Source: Aurantiacibacter odishensis (GTDB lineage Bacteria; Pseudomonadota; Alphaproteobacteria; Sphingomonadales; Sphingomonadaceae). From it: DNA of 64,000 nt. The stretch spans positions 225,766 to 289,765 of the forward strand of contig NZ_QYOS01000021.1 of NCBI RefSeq assembly GCF_003605195.1, given 5' to 3'. Shown in pieces: positions 27,276-35,909 of the stretch. A program made the position numbers and the translations under genes. Under the pieces are notes generated by a model. It saw only the letters and a program-made list of their open reading frames with translations. It was not told the DNA's origin and did not search any database. The first letter of the stretch is position 1; every line of letters begins with the position of its first letter.

Positions 27276-27490
27276 CTCTATAAAACCCCTTCGAAATTCA
27301 TGGCGGGCTGGTATTCGAAAACCGGCCCTAGTCAAATTATGGTATAACAGAGTCAAGCTTTACCGCAGATTTATCGCGGTGGTGGGCATGGAAAATAGTT
27401 GGACATTGTCAACAAAGCGGCGCACTACCATGTCAGATGCCTGACAGCAAGCAGGCTTATCGCTGCCCAGAAAACGATGGAGAACAGGGC

Positions 27491-28045
27491 ATGAAAACCG
27501 AAAACCGCATCCTTCTCGCCGCGCTGGGGTCGCTGGCTCTTGCCGCCTGCAACCAGGCGGAGGAAGTGCCACCGCTGGGCACTGCGCAGCAGATGATGGC
27601 GCAAGAGGTGCAGCCTACGGCGGAGATATTCTGGAACGCGGTCGGCTCCAAGAGCGAGCTTGTCGATAACGAGCCCGTCTTCACCGAATGGCAGCCAGAG
27701 GGCGATGCCGAATGGGGCGATGTTCGCGCCGCCGCCGTGCGGCTGGGAGAACTGGGCGAAATCCTGCAGACCCCCGCTTATTCCGAAGGCCGCGGCGACG
27801 ACTGGATCGCTTACTCGCAGGGGCTGGTACAAGCGGCAGCACAGGCGGAACAGGCGGCGGCGGCGCGCGATCCGGAGGCCGTGTTCGAGGTTGGCGGCAC
27901 GATCTATGCCGTGTGCAGCGCCTGTCACCGGATGTATCCGCCCGAACAATTGCCCGAAGGCGTGACGGTGGACGATATCGCCCAGCCGCGCCCGAACGAG
28001 GACATGACCCTCGGCGAATATGTCGAGGAGACCGATGCGGAATAA
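27491..28045 (+). CDS. Cytochrome c family lipoprotein (c'-like)
   Basis: This 184-residue lipoprotein has a lipobox (LALAACNQ) and a helical body with a C-terminal haem motif CSACHRMY. A CxxCH close to the C-terminus after a helical domain is the layout of cytochrome c', but the identity is tentative. Its end overlaps the next gene by 11 nt. It may pass electrons from periplasmic PQQ enzymes, or bind a ligand. Confidence 0.68.
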   Translation: MKTENRILLAALGSLALAACNQAEEVPPLGTAQQMMAQEVQPTAEIFWNAVGSKSELVDNEPVFTEWQPEGDAEWGDVRAAAVRLGELGEILQTPAYSEGRGDDWIAYSQGLVQAAAQAEQAAAARDPEAVFEVGGTIYAVCSACHRMYPPEQLPEGVTVDDIAQPRPNEDMTLGEYVEETDAE

Positions 28046-28742
28046 CGCCGCCCTTCTACAGAATGCTACACTGATTCCGGGCGTAATGGCGATCGTGCTG
28101 CTCGCCATGCCGTTAGAGGCCCTCGCCCACGATGTGGCGGAAGGCGACAAGGCATTCGTGCGCACGATCGACGGGCCGGCGATCATTCCCTTCATGTACC
28201 TTGGCGCCAAGCACATGGTGACAGGCTACGATCACATCGCCTTCCTCGTCGGCGTCGTGTTCTTCCTGCACAAGCTGCGCGACGTTCTGCTTTATGTCTC
28301 GATGTTCGCCATCGGGCATTCGATCACCCTGATCGGCGGCGTGCTTCTGGGCACGGGCGTGAACGCCTACATCGTCGATGCCATCATCGGCATTTCCGTG
28401 ATCTACAAGGGCGTGGAGAACATCGGCGGTTTCCGGAAACTCGGCTGGAGTTTCGACACCCGCATCGCCGTGCTGGTGTTCGGCCTGTTCCACGGCCTGG
28501 GTCTTGCCACCAAGGTGCAGGACCTCGGTGTTTCGCCGAATGGTCTGCTGACCAACCTCATTGCCTTCAACGTGGGCGTTGAACTTGGCCAGGTCATCGT
28601 GCTGACGCTGGTGGTGCTGGCGCTGGCCGCATGGCGGCACACCGACAGCTTCAAACGCTATGCTTTCGCTGCCAATGTGGCGCTCATTCTGGTCGGCGTG
28701 GCGCTGACCGCATACCAACTGCAAGGATATTTCTCGTCATGA
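28035..28742 (+). CDS. HupE/UreJ-type membrane protein
   Basis: The 235-residue protein has a signal-like first helix and about six further membrane helices. His-containing segments (LGAKHMVTGYDHIAFLVGVVFF, FAIGHSITLIGG, GLFHGLGLATKVQDLG) match HupE/UreJ proteins, which are thought to import nickel or cobalt. Metal specificity here is unknown. The ATG at 28035 lies inside the upstream gene (11-nt overlap), and the stop overlaps the next gene (ATGA). Confidence 0.8.
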   Translation: MRNNAALLQNATLIPGVMAIVLLAMPLEALAHDVAEGDKAFVRTIDGPAIIPFMYLGAKHMVTGYDHIAFLVGVVFFLHKLRDVLLYVSMFAIGHSITLIGGVLLGTGVNAYIVDAIIGISVIYKGVENIGGFRKLGWSFDTRIAVLVFGLFHGLGLATKVQDLGVSPNGLLTNLIAFNVGVELGQVIVLTLVVLALAAWRHTDSFKRYAFAANVALILVGVALTAYQLQGYFSS

Positions 28743-29380
28743 GCAAGGGACCCTACATCGCCGCCGGTGTTGCTGCCGCAGGGGCCGCGCTGGCCGTCTT
28801 CGTGATCCTTCCCGCCGAAACCGGCTACGATCCCACGGGCGTCGGTGCCGCGCTGGGGCTGACCGAAATCGCCGAGCCGACCAATCTGGAACTGGAACGC
28901 GGCATGGCCCGGATGGAACAGCAGGAAGTGCTCGCCCTCTCCGACACCGCCCTGCCCGCGTCGGACGGGATTACCGATGTCTGGGAATACGAGCTGCTGC
29001 CGTTCGAATCGGTAGAGTTCAAGTACACAATGCCCGAAGGCCAGCCGATGACGTTCCACTGGCAAGGCAGCGGCACCCTCGCCTACGACATGCACGCGCA
29101 CCCCTTCGACGGCGGGGAGGAGGTCACCGAGAGCTACGGGGTGGACGAGGCGCAGGAAATGCACGGCCGTTACACCCCCGCATTCACCGGCATCCACGGC
29201 TGGTTCTGGGAGAACCGCTCGATGGACAATGTCACCTTGCGGCTGGAAGCGAGCGGCCCGATGAGCGCCGCCACGGTCTTTACTGCGTCCGGCGAAATCG
29301 ACCGTCCGCTGGAAGGCGCTGCCGAGGGACCCGAAGGTTCCGTTGCAGGCCACGCGATGCAATCGGGCGAGACGGACTGA
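28739..29380 (+). CDS. Single-span membrane-anchored periplasmic protein
   Basis: This 213-residue protein has one N-terminal membrane helix (AAGVAAAGAALAVFVILPAE) and a periplasmic domain containing WEYELLPFESVEFKYTMPEGQPM, YDMHAHPFDGG and FTGIHGWFWENRSMDNVTLRLEA. The His-rich and Trp-rich conserved segments hint at metal or ligand binding. I recall similar proteins described only as 'transmembrane anchor protein', usually next to HupE genes. It is coupled by ATGA to the HupE gene, so both probably act together. Confidence 0.62.
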   Translation: MSKGPYIAAGVAAAGAALAVFVILPAETGYDPTGVGAALGLTEIAEPTNLELERGMARMEQQEVLALSDTALPASDGITDVWEYELLPFESVEFKYTMPEGQPMTFHWQGSGTLAYDMHAHPFDGGEEVTESYGVDEAQEMHGRYTPAFTGIHGWFWENRSMDNVTLRLEASGPMSAATVFTASGEIDRPLEGAAEGPEGSVAGHAMQSGETD

Positions 29381-29395
29381 TCGAGATTTCACGAG

Positions 29396-29410
29396 TCCGA
29401 AAATTTCGGA
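29396..29410. other. Palindrome TCCGAAAATTTCGGA before PQQ enzyme 3
   Basis: Seven-base arms TCCGAAA and TTTCGGA are separated by one A and followed by TTTTAT. It lies 16 nt after the upstream stop and could be a weak terminator or an operator for the gene at 29520. Confidence 0.4.
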
Positions 29411-29519
29411 TTTTATCAATTTCGATGCCGTTTCACCCTTGTTGATCGGGGTGCATTGCGGCTAGGCAGGGGCTTGAAAGACAGCCCTCAGGGCTGCGCA
29501 AACCTATGGGAGCACGGGC

Positions 29520-31496
29520 TTGACCACTGCAATTCGCCGCAATCGTTCCGCAACCAAGGGCGCGCTGCGCCTTGCCCTTGCCACTTCGCTGGGGCTGGCA
29601 CTGGCTGCCTGCGCCGCCACGCCATCGGGCGATGTTGCCTCGGCCTCGTCCGCCGCAGTCGCCGGGTCCAGCTTCGATCACCGCAGCTGGGATTCCTACC
29701 TCGGCGGGGCGGACAGCTCGCAGTATTCGGCGCTTGCGCAGATCGACCGTTCCAATGTCGACCAGCTCGAAGTCGTATGGGAATTCCCCACCGGCGAAGG
29801 TGCACCGCCGCTGTTCAACCCGGTGGTCGCGGGCGGACGCATGTACGTGATCAACGGTGAGAACCAGCTGGTCGCGCTCGATCCGGCCAGCGGCGCGCAG
29901 ATCTGGGAAAGCAACTTCGAAGGCCGCATCGGCACGCGCGGCATCAATTACTGGACCGATGGCGCGGGCGACGAACGCCTGATGGTGCTCAACAACGGCG
30001 AACTGCGCGCCGTGAACGCGGCGACGGGCGAAGTCATCACCAGCTTCGGTGGCGATGGCGGCGTGGACTTGCGCGATGCCCTGCCGGACGACGTAGTGCA
30101 GCCCGGCCCGTTGCAGACCAACAATCCGGGTCGCATATACCGCGATACCATCATCATGAGCCTGCCCGCAGGCGCGTACGACTACGCCGGTTCGCCTGCC
30201 AACATCCAGGCCTACGACGTGCGCACCGGCGCGCTGAAGTGGACTTTCAACACGATCCCGCGCGAAGGCGAGTTCGGCCACGACACCTGGCCCGAAACCG
30301 GCGATTTCAACGAGTACGGCGGCGTCCACAACTGGTCCGAAAGCACCGTTGATACCGAGCTTGGCATCGTGTTCATCCCCACCGGCACCCCCCGCTACGA
30401 TTTCTACGGCGGCAACCGCGAGGGCGACAACCTGTTCGGCAACTCGATCATCGCCATCGACGCCGAGACGGGTGAACGCATCTGGCACTTCCAGACCGTG
30501 CACCACGACCTGTGGGATTTCGACCTGCCCGTCGCCCCCAAGCTGATGACGATCACCAAGGACGGTGAACAGATCCCGATCGTGATCCAGGGCACCAAGC
30601 ACGGATACATCTTCGTATTCGACCGCCGCGACGGCACGCCGATCTGGCCGATCGAGGAGGTGGCCGTGCCCGAAAGCGACGTGCCCGGCGAACACGCCAG
30701 CCCGACGCAGCCGATCCCCACACTGCCCGAGCCTTACATGCGGCTGTCGTTCACGCCGGACGACATCAATCCCTACCTGCCCGAAAGCGACCAGGAAGCG
30801 CTGCGCGAACTGTTCGCCAATTCGCGCTGGGGCGAAGGGCCGTTCGTGCCGCCCAGCATCCAGGGCACCATTTCCTTCCCCGGCCACAATGGTGGCTTGA
30901 ACTGGGGCAATGTGGCCGTCGATCCCGACCGCCAGCGACTCTACGTCGTCAGCCGCGAACTGCCGCTGATGCTGAAGCTGATGCCGGACCGGCGCGAGGA
31001 AGCGCTGGAAGCCATGCCGAACGCCGACGAGGAGGACCTGCCCTATCGCTGGCCGGTCAACTTCATGCTGCAATCGAACGGCATGGGCGCGATCAAGCCG
31101 CCGTTCTCCAACCTCACCGCCTACGACATGAACACCGGGCGCAAGATCTACTCCATTCCCAATGGCGAGATCCTGACGCTGGAGGAGCAGGGCATTACCG
31201 GCGTTGGCGCACAGACGCCGCGCTCCGGCCCAGTCGCGACCGCCGGTGGCCTGCTGTTCGTCAACACGGCGAGCGACCGCGCCTTCCGCGCCCGCGATGC
31301 CGACACCGGCGAAGTGCTGTGGGAACATCGTTTCGACGCGGCGACCGAAGGCGTGCCCGCCGTTTACGAAGTGAACGGTCGGCAGATGATCACCGTGCCG
31401 GTGGGCGGCGTGGGTCACTTCCTCGGCGGTCTCGGTCTGCCGGAGCCGGGCCCCGGTCGCTATGTCACCTTCGCCCTGCCCGAAGGGGCCGAGTGA
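29520..31496 (+). CDS. PQQ-dependent dehydrogenase lipoprotein, enzyme 3
   Basis: The 658-residue protein starts at TTG with GGGAG 8 nt upstream, has a lipoprotein signal (LGLALAACAATPSG), and a PQQ propeller with FYGGNREGDNLFGNSIIAID, TVHHDLWDFDLPVAP, IQGTKHGYIFVFDRRDGTPIW and FPGHNGGLNWGNVAVDP. HHDLWDFD carries the GDH-type catalytic Asp. No membrane-helix domain and no haem motif are seen. It heads an operon with the four tandem secreted proteins that follow (TGATG overlap with the first). Confidence 0.88.
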   Translation: MTTAIRRNRSATKGALRLALATSLGLALAACAATPSGDVASASSAAVAGSSFDHRSWDSYLGGADSSQYSALAQIDRSNVDQLEVVWEFPTGEGAPPLFNPVVAGGRMYVINGENQLVALDPASGAQIWESNFEGRIGTRGINYWTDGAGDERLMVLNNGELRAVNAATGEVITSFGGDGGVDLRDALPDDVVQPGPLQTNNPGRIYRDTIIMSLPAGAYDYAGSPANIQAYDVRTGALKWTFNTIPREGEFGHDTWPETGDFNEYGGVHNWSESTVDTELGIVFIPTGTPRYDFYGGNREGDNLFGNSIIAIDAETGERIWHFQTVHHDLWDFDLPVAPKLMTITKDGEQIPIVIQGTKHGYIFVFDRRDGTPIWPIEEVAVPESDVPGEHASPTQPIPTLPEPYMRLSFTPDDINPYLPESDQEALRELFANSRWGEGPFVPPSIQGTISFPGHNGGLNWGNVAVDPDRQRLYVVSRELPLMLKLMPDRREEALEAMPNADEEDLPYRWPVNFMLQSNGMGAIKPPFSNLTAYDMNTGRKIYSIPNGEILTLEEQGITGVGAQTPRSGPVATAGGLLFVNTASDRAFRARDADTGEVLWEHRFDAATEGVPAVYEVNGRQMITVPVGGVGHFLGGLGLPEPGPGRYVTFALPEGAE

Positions 31497-32518
31497 TGCG
31501 CAGCGCATCCTTCCTCGCGGCAAGCCTTGCCCTGCTTATGGCAGGCGGGGCTGCCGCGCAGGAGGACCTGACCCAGCTTCCCGCGCCTTCGGACGACTTC
31601 CAGCCGAGCCTGACCAGCTGGGGCGAGCCTGATTTCCGTGGCGGGTGGCCGATCGACCACTTGAACGGGCGCACCCCGTTCCAGCGGCCTTCCGAATACG
31701 GCAACCGTCAGCTGCTGACCGAAGAAGAATATAACGAGCGCGCACAGGCGGTCGCCCAGCTGGAACAGCGCTACGAAAACGAGGAATCCGAGGGCACCAT
31801 GGGCATGGGCCACTGGGCAGAGGTGGCCGCAGCCAACCGCCGCACCAGCTGGATCACCGCGCCGGCCGATGGCCAGCTACCCGCCTACACGCCGGAAGGG
31901 CAGCGCCTTTCCGATGCCATGCGCTCCACCTGGGCCGCCGGGCAGCATTTCGACTGGGTGGACGACTTCGACAGCTGGGATCGCTGCATCACGCGCGGTC
32001 TGCCGGCCAGCATGTTCCCCTTCATGTACAACAACGGCATCCGCATCTTCCAGGCACCCGGCCTCGTCGCCCTGCAACTGGAAATGGTGCACGAAGTGCG
32101 CATGATCCCCACCGATGGGAGCGCGCACCTGCCGCGCCAGATCGGGCAATGGATGGGCGACAGCCGCGGCACGTGGGAAGACCACAACACGCTGCGTGTC
32201 GATACCGTCAACTTCCGTCCCGGCCCCAGCGCCACCAACATCGGCACCACCGGCTCCCCGCGCGAGAACGATACGCCGGTGAGCGAAGAGGCGCACCTGG
32301 TGGAGCGCTTCCACATGGTGGGCGAGGACGAAATCATCTACGAATTCACCTGGACCGACCCGGTGGTATTCGAAGAGCCGTGGTCCGCCCGCCTCGAATG
32401 GCAGCGCGACGACGATTACGGCATGTACGAATACGCCTGCCACGAAGGCAACGTGCAGATCCGCAATTACATCACCGCCAGCCGCGCCGAGCGCGCTGCA
32501 CAGGATGCCAGCGAGTGA
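31496..32518 (+). CDS. Secreted protein of tandem family, member A
   Basis: A 340-residue secreted protein with signal MRSASFLAASLALLMAGGAAAQ. The family core is visible: TSWGEPDFRGGWPI, LTEEEYN, WDRCITRGLPASMFPFMYNNGIRIFQAPG, GDSRGTWEDHNTLRVDT, VERFHMVG and EYACHEGNVQIRNYITASRAE. No characterised enzyme family is recognised; two conserved Cys residues (DRC, YACHEG) suggest a structural disulphide. It resembles member C more than its neighbours B and D. The start overlaps the PQQ enzyme 3 stop. Confidence 0.8.
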   Translation: MRSASFLAASLALLMAGGAAAQEDLTQLPAPSDDFQPSLTSWGEPDFRGGWPIDHLNGRTPFQRPSEYGNRQLLTEEEYNERAQAVAQLEQRYENEESEGTMGMGHWAEVAAANRRTSWITAPADGQLPAYTPEGQRLSDAMRSTWAAGQHFDWVDDFDSWDRCITRGLPASMFPFMYNNGIRIFQAPGLVALQLEMVHEVRMIPTDGSAHLPRQIGQWMGDSRGTWEDHNTLRVDTVNFRPGPSATNIGTTGSPRENDTPVSEEAHLVERFHMVGEDEIIYEFTWTDPVVFEEPWSARLEWQRDDDYGMYEYACHEGNVQIRNYITASRAERAAQDASE

Positions 32519-33591
32519 TGCGCGCCGGGGGGATCTGTCTTGGAATCGCACTGGCGGCATCGTGCCCCGCCAGCGCGCAGGACGTTCCCGCCGACCTGAC
32601 CGTCATGCCGCCCGTCCCCACCGAATTCGCGCCGCCGCGCACCAGCTGGGGCGATCCGGACTTTCGCGGCCATTTTCCCATCGACATCATCGCCCGCATC
32701 CCGTTCGAGCGCCTGCCGGAACACGGCGACCGTTTCTGGCTCACTGAAGAGGAATATGCCGCGCAGCAGATGGGCGGCGACACGGCCGATGCGCGTTATG
32801 AGGCGGACGATGAAGCGGGAACGCTCGGCTACCGCAGCTTCATCACCGCAGAGGCATCGGGCCGCCGCACCTCGTTGCTCGTCTCTCCCGCAACCGGCAA
32901 GCTGCCTGCACTGACGGCAGAGGCCCGCGCCAGCTACGAAGCGGGCCGTTCGAGCTGGACCGACGGGGTCGATTTCGACTGGGTTTCCGATTTCGACACC
33001 TTCGACCGCTGCGTCACGCGCGGTTTCCCGGCCACGATGTTTCCGCACCGCTACAACAACGGCCTGCGCGTGATGCAGGCACCGGGCCGCATCGTCATCA
33101 TCACCGAGATGGTGCACGAAGCGCGCGTAATCCCGATCGTTTCGCGCGATGATGCCGAGGCCATGCGCTGGCCTGCCGACGTCCGCACCTGGATGGGCCA
33201 GTCCATCGGCTGGTGGGACGGCGATACGCTGGTGGTGGAAACCACCAACATCAAGACGGGCGACAGCGTGAGCGATGATCACATCGCGCGCGGCCCCTCC
33301 CCGCTCAATCTCGCTACTCACGGGCGGGAGCCGTGGAATATCCTGCCCACCAGCGAGGACGCCCGCGTGACGGAGCGCATCACGATGACCGGGCGGGATT
33401 CGCTGGTCTACGAAGTGACCTACACCGATCCGCAAGTCTTCACCGCGCCGTGGACCGCGCGTCTCGATTGGACGCGGGACGAGGACTACGAGATTTTCGA
33501 ATACGCTTGCCACGAAGGCAACGTGCAGATCCGCAACTACATCACAGCCAGCCGCGCCGAGCGAGCAGCGGCGGGCGGAGGAGACCGATGA
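32518..33591 (+). CDS. Secreted protein of tandem family, member B
   Basis: A 357-residue secreted protein with a signal ending near ASCPASAQ. It shares the family core (TSWGDPDFRGHFPID, LTEEEYA, DRCVTRGFPATMFPHRYNNGLRVMQAPG, GQSIGWWDGDTLVVETTNI, RGPSPLNLATHG, ERITMTGRDSLVYEVTY, EYACHEGNVQIRNYITASRAE). The GQSIGWW and RGPSPLN features are shared with member D rather than A. TGATG overlap with A and ATGA with C. Function unknown. Confidence 0.8.
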   Translation: MRAGGICLGIALAASCPASAQDVPADLTVMPPVPTEFAPPRTSWGDPDFRGHFPIDIIARIPFERLPEHGDRFWLTEEEYAAQQMGGDTADARYEADDEAGTLGYRSFITAEASGRRTSLLVSPATGKLPALTAEARASYEAGRSSWTDGVDFDWVSDFDTFDRCVTRGFPATMFPHRYNNGLRVMQAPGRIVIITEMVHEARVIPIVSRDDAEAMRWPADVRTWMGQSIGWWDGDTLVVETTNIKTGDSVSDDHIARGPSPLNLATHGREPWNILPTSEDARVTERITMTGRDSLVYEVTYTDPQVFTAPWTARLDWTRDEDYEIFEYACHEGNVQIRNYITASRAERAAAGGGDR

Positions 33592-34706
33592 TCCGCAAGA
33601 CCATTTTCGCACTCGCAGCCGCTTCGCTGGCCCTGCCTGCCACAGCGCAGCAGGTGCCCGACGACCTGACAACGATGCCGGCCGTTCCCGACGATTACAC
33701 GCCCACCCAAACGCCATGGGGCGACCCGGACTTCCGCGGTAGCTGGCCGCTCAACGACATTGCCGAACTGCCGGTGAACCGCCCTGCCCAGTACGGTGAT
33801 CGCTTCTGGAAGACTGAAGAGGAAATCGCCGCCGAGCAGGGTCGCGTCGAACAGCTTGAAGAAGCCTACGAGAGCGAGGACGAGGAAGGCACCATCGGGC
33901 TTGGCCACTGGATCGAGTACCAGGCGGGCAGCCGCCGCACCTCGATGATCGTTTCCGCGCAGGACGGGCGCCTTCCCGACCTGACACCGGAAGGAAAGCG
34001 CCGCGCCGCGCTGATGCGGGCAAGCTGGATCACCGGCCAGACCTTCGACTGGGTGACCGATTTCGATAGCTGGGATCGCTGCATCACGCGCGGCTTCCCC
34101 GCCAGCATGTTCCCCTTCCGCTACAACAACGGCATCCGCATCTTCCAGTCGCCCGGCAACGTCACGATCATGCTGGAAATGCTGGGGACGCGCATCATTC
34201 CCGTGTCGGGCGCAGGCGAGCCGTGGCCCGAAGGCGTGGAAGGCTGGTTCGGCAACAGCCGTGGTCGGTGGATAGACGACAACACGCTGGAAGTCGTCAC
34301 CACCAACATCAAGCCGGGCGCATCGGCACTGAATGTCGCCACACGCGGCGTGCCATCGGGCAACACCCTGCCGATGAGCGAAGAGGTGACGGTGACGGAG
34401 CGGTTCCACATGGTCGGGCCCGACACCATCACTTACGAGATGGAATATTCCGATCCCGTCGTGTGGGAAGACGACTTCACGCTGCGCGCCAACTGGTCGC
34501 GCGACGACGATTACGAGTTCTACGAGTACGCCTGCCACGAAGGGAACGTGCAGGTGCGCAACTACATCACTGCTGACCGCACCAAGCGGCAGCAGGAATA
34601 CGAACGCGGCGCGATGGTGGAACCCATCGATCCCGACGCAGGCCCGCCCCCGGCGATGGACCCTGCCAGCCGCGGCGCCCAACAACGAAATTCGCAAGGA
34701 GACTGA
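33588..34706 (+). CDS. Secreted protein of tandem family, member C
   Basis: A 372-residue secreted protein (signal MIRKTIFALAAASLALPATAQ). Core features: TPWGDPDFRGSWPLN, DFDSWDRCITRGFPASMFPFRYNNGIRIFQSPG, GNSRGRWIDDNTLEVVTTN, LPMSEEVTVTERFHMVG, EYACHEGNVQVRNYITA. It has a charged/Pro-rich C-terminal extension (DPDAGPPPAMDPASRG) missing from A and B. Among the four it is closest to A. It is coupled to B by ATGA, and D starts directly after its stop. Confidence 0.8.
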   Translation: MIRKTIFALAAASLALPATAQQVPDDLTTMPAVPDDYTPTQTPWGDPDFRGSWPLNDIAELPVNRPAQYGDRFWKTEEEIAAEQGRVEQLEEAYESEDEEGTIGLGHWIEYQAGSRRTSMIVSAQDGRLPDLTPEGKRRAALMRASWITGQTFDWVTDFDSWDRCITRGFPASMFPFRYNNGIRIFQSPGNVTIMLEMLGTRIIPVSGAGEPWPEGVEGWFGNSRGRWIDDNTLEVVTTNIKPGASALNVATRGVPSGNTLPMSEEVTVTERFHMVGPDTITYEMEYSDPVVWEDDFTLRANWSRDDDYEFYEYACHEGNVQVRNYITADRTKRQQEYERGAMVEPIDPDAGPPPAMDPASRGAQQRNSQGD

Positions 34707-35825
34707 ATGATGCCCGTTACCACCCTGAAAAAGCTCGCCATCGTTTCGGCAAGCGCCCTTGCGCTGGCCATGCCCGCCGCCGCGCAGGATGTCGTGCCCG
34801 ACGATCTGACCACGATCGCGCCGGTGCCCACCGATTTCGATCCTCCGCGCACGGCCTGGGGCGATCCGGACCTTCGCGGCACTTTCCCGATCGACAACAT
34901 CGCCCAGCTGCCGATGCAACGTCCGGCCCGCTACGGTGACCGTTTCTACCTCACCGAGGAAGAATACGCGCAGCGCCAGGAAGAAGCAGGACGCAGTGAC
35001 GCCGCCTATGCCGCCGAAGACGAATCCGGCACTATCGGCATGGGCCACTGGGTGGAATCCGATGCCTCGGGCCGCCGCACCTCGCTGCTGGTCTATCCAG
35101 AGGACGGCCAGCTTCCGGAAATGACCGAGTGGGCGCAGGAGCGTTATCAAGCCGGTCGTTCCAGTTGGACGCCGAACACCCATTTCGAATGGGTTTCCGA
35201 CTTCGATACCTGGGACCGCTGCGTGACTCGCGGCTTCCCTGCCTCGATGTTCCCCTTCCGTTACAACAACGGCATCCGCGTGATGCAGGCGCCGGGCTTC
35301 TTCATCATCTCGCTCGAAATGATCCACGATGCCCGCGTGATCCCCGTTGTCGCCAACAAGGCGGAAGCCGATGCCATGCGCTGGCCGGAAAACGTGCGCA
35401 CCTGGATGGGCCAGTCGATCGGTTGGTGGGAAGGCAACACCATGGTGATCGAGACCACCAACATCGAGGATGGCGACAGCGTTTCGCAAGACAACTACGA
35501 ACGCGGCCCCAGCCCGCTGAACATGGCCACCTTCGGCGTGCCGCCGTTCAACACGATCCCGACCAGCAAGCAGGCGAACGTGATGGAACGGCTGACAATG
35601 ACCGGGCCGGATCACATTGTCTACGAGCTGACCTATTCCGATCCCGAAGTCTTCACCGACAAGTGGACCGCGCGCCTCGACTGGACGCGTGACGAGGAAT
35701 ACCAGTTCTTCGAATACGCCTGCCACGAAGGCAACGTGCAGATCCGCAACTACATCACGGCGGCCGCGGCCGGTGTCGAGAACACCGAAGGCGGCGCTGT
35801 CGATGGCGAAGGCGGCGGCCACTAA
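34707..35825 (+). CDS. Secreted protein of tandem family, member D
   Basis: A 372-residue secreted protein (signal ending ALALAMPAAAQ). Core: TAWGDPDLRGTFPID, LTEEEYA, DTWDRCVTRGFPASMFPFRYNNGIRVMQAPG, RWPENVRTWMGQSIGWWEGNTMVIETTNI, RGPSPLNMATFG, PTSKQANVMERLTMTG, EYACHEGNVQIRNYITA. It is the pair of B. It starts at the ATG immediately after member C's stop and is followed by a GC-rich hairpin. Confidence 0.8.
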   Translation: MMPVTTLKKLAIVSASALALAMPAAAQDVVPDDLTTIAPVPTDFDPPRTAWGDPDLRGTFPIDNIAQLPMQRPARYGDRFYLTEEEYAQRQEEAGRSDAAYAAEDESGTIGMGHWVESDASGRRTSLLVYPEDGQLPEMTEWAQERYQAGRSSWTPNTHFEWVSDFDTWDRCVTRGFPASMFPFRYNNGIRVMQAPGFFIISLEMIHDARVIPVVANKAEADAMRWPENVRTWMGQSIGWWEGNTMVIETTNIEDGDSVSQDNYERGPSPLNMATFGVPPFNTIPTSKQANVMERLTMTGPDHIVYELTYSDPEVFTDKWTARLDWTRDEEYQFFEYACHEGNVQIRNYITAAAAGVENTEGGAVDGEGGGH

Positions 35826-35839
35826 GACTACGACAGCAT

Positions 35840-35870
35840 GCGGGCGCGCCGGGAGGACCGGTGCGCCCGC
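35840..35870 (+). terminator. Terminator after the tandem secreted-protein operon
   Basis: GCGGGCGC and GCGCCCGC pair with an inner CCGG/CCGG stem and loop GAGGA, followed by TTTAATTAT. It marks the end of the 29.5-35.8 kb operon. Confidence 0.7.
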
Positions 35871-35909
35871 TTTAATTATGCCTGCGGAGACAGGCGATGA
35901 TCAGATGGG

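Noticed and set aside
29433..31523. 696-codon open frame on the minus strand
   Set aside because: It is antisense to PQQ enzyme 3, whose sense translation shows full PQQ motifs and a lipoprotein signal. The reverse frame has no domain and reflects high GC content.
33537..35822. 761-codon open frame on the minus strand
   Set aside because: Exactly antisense to members C and D of the tandem family; composition is shadow-like (His/Val/Gly-rich, no signal or motif).
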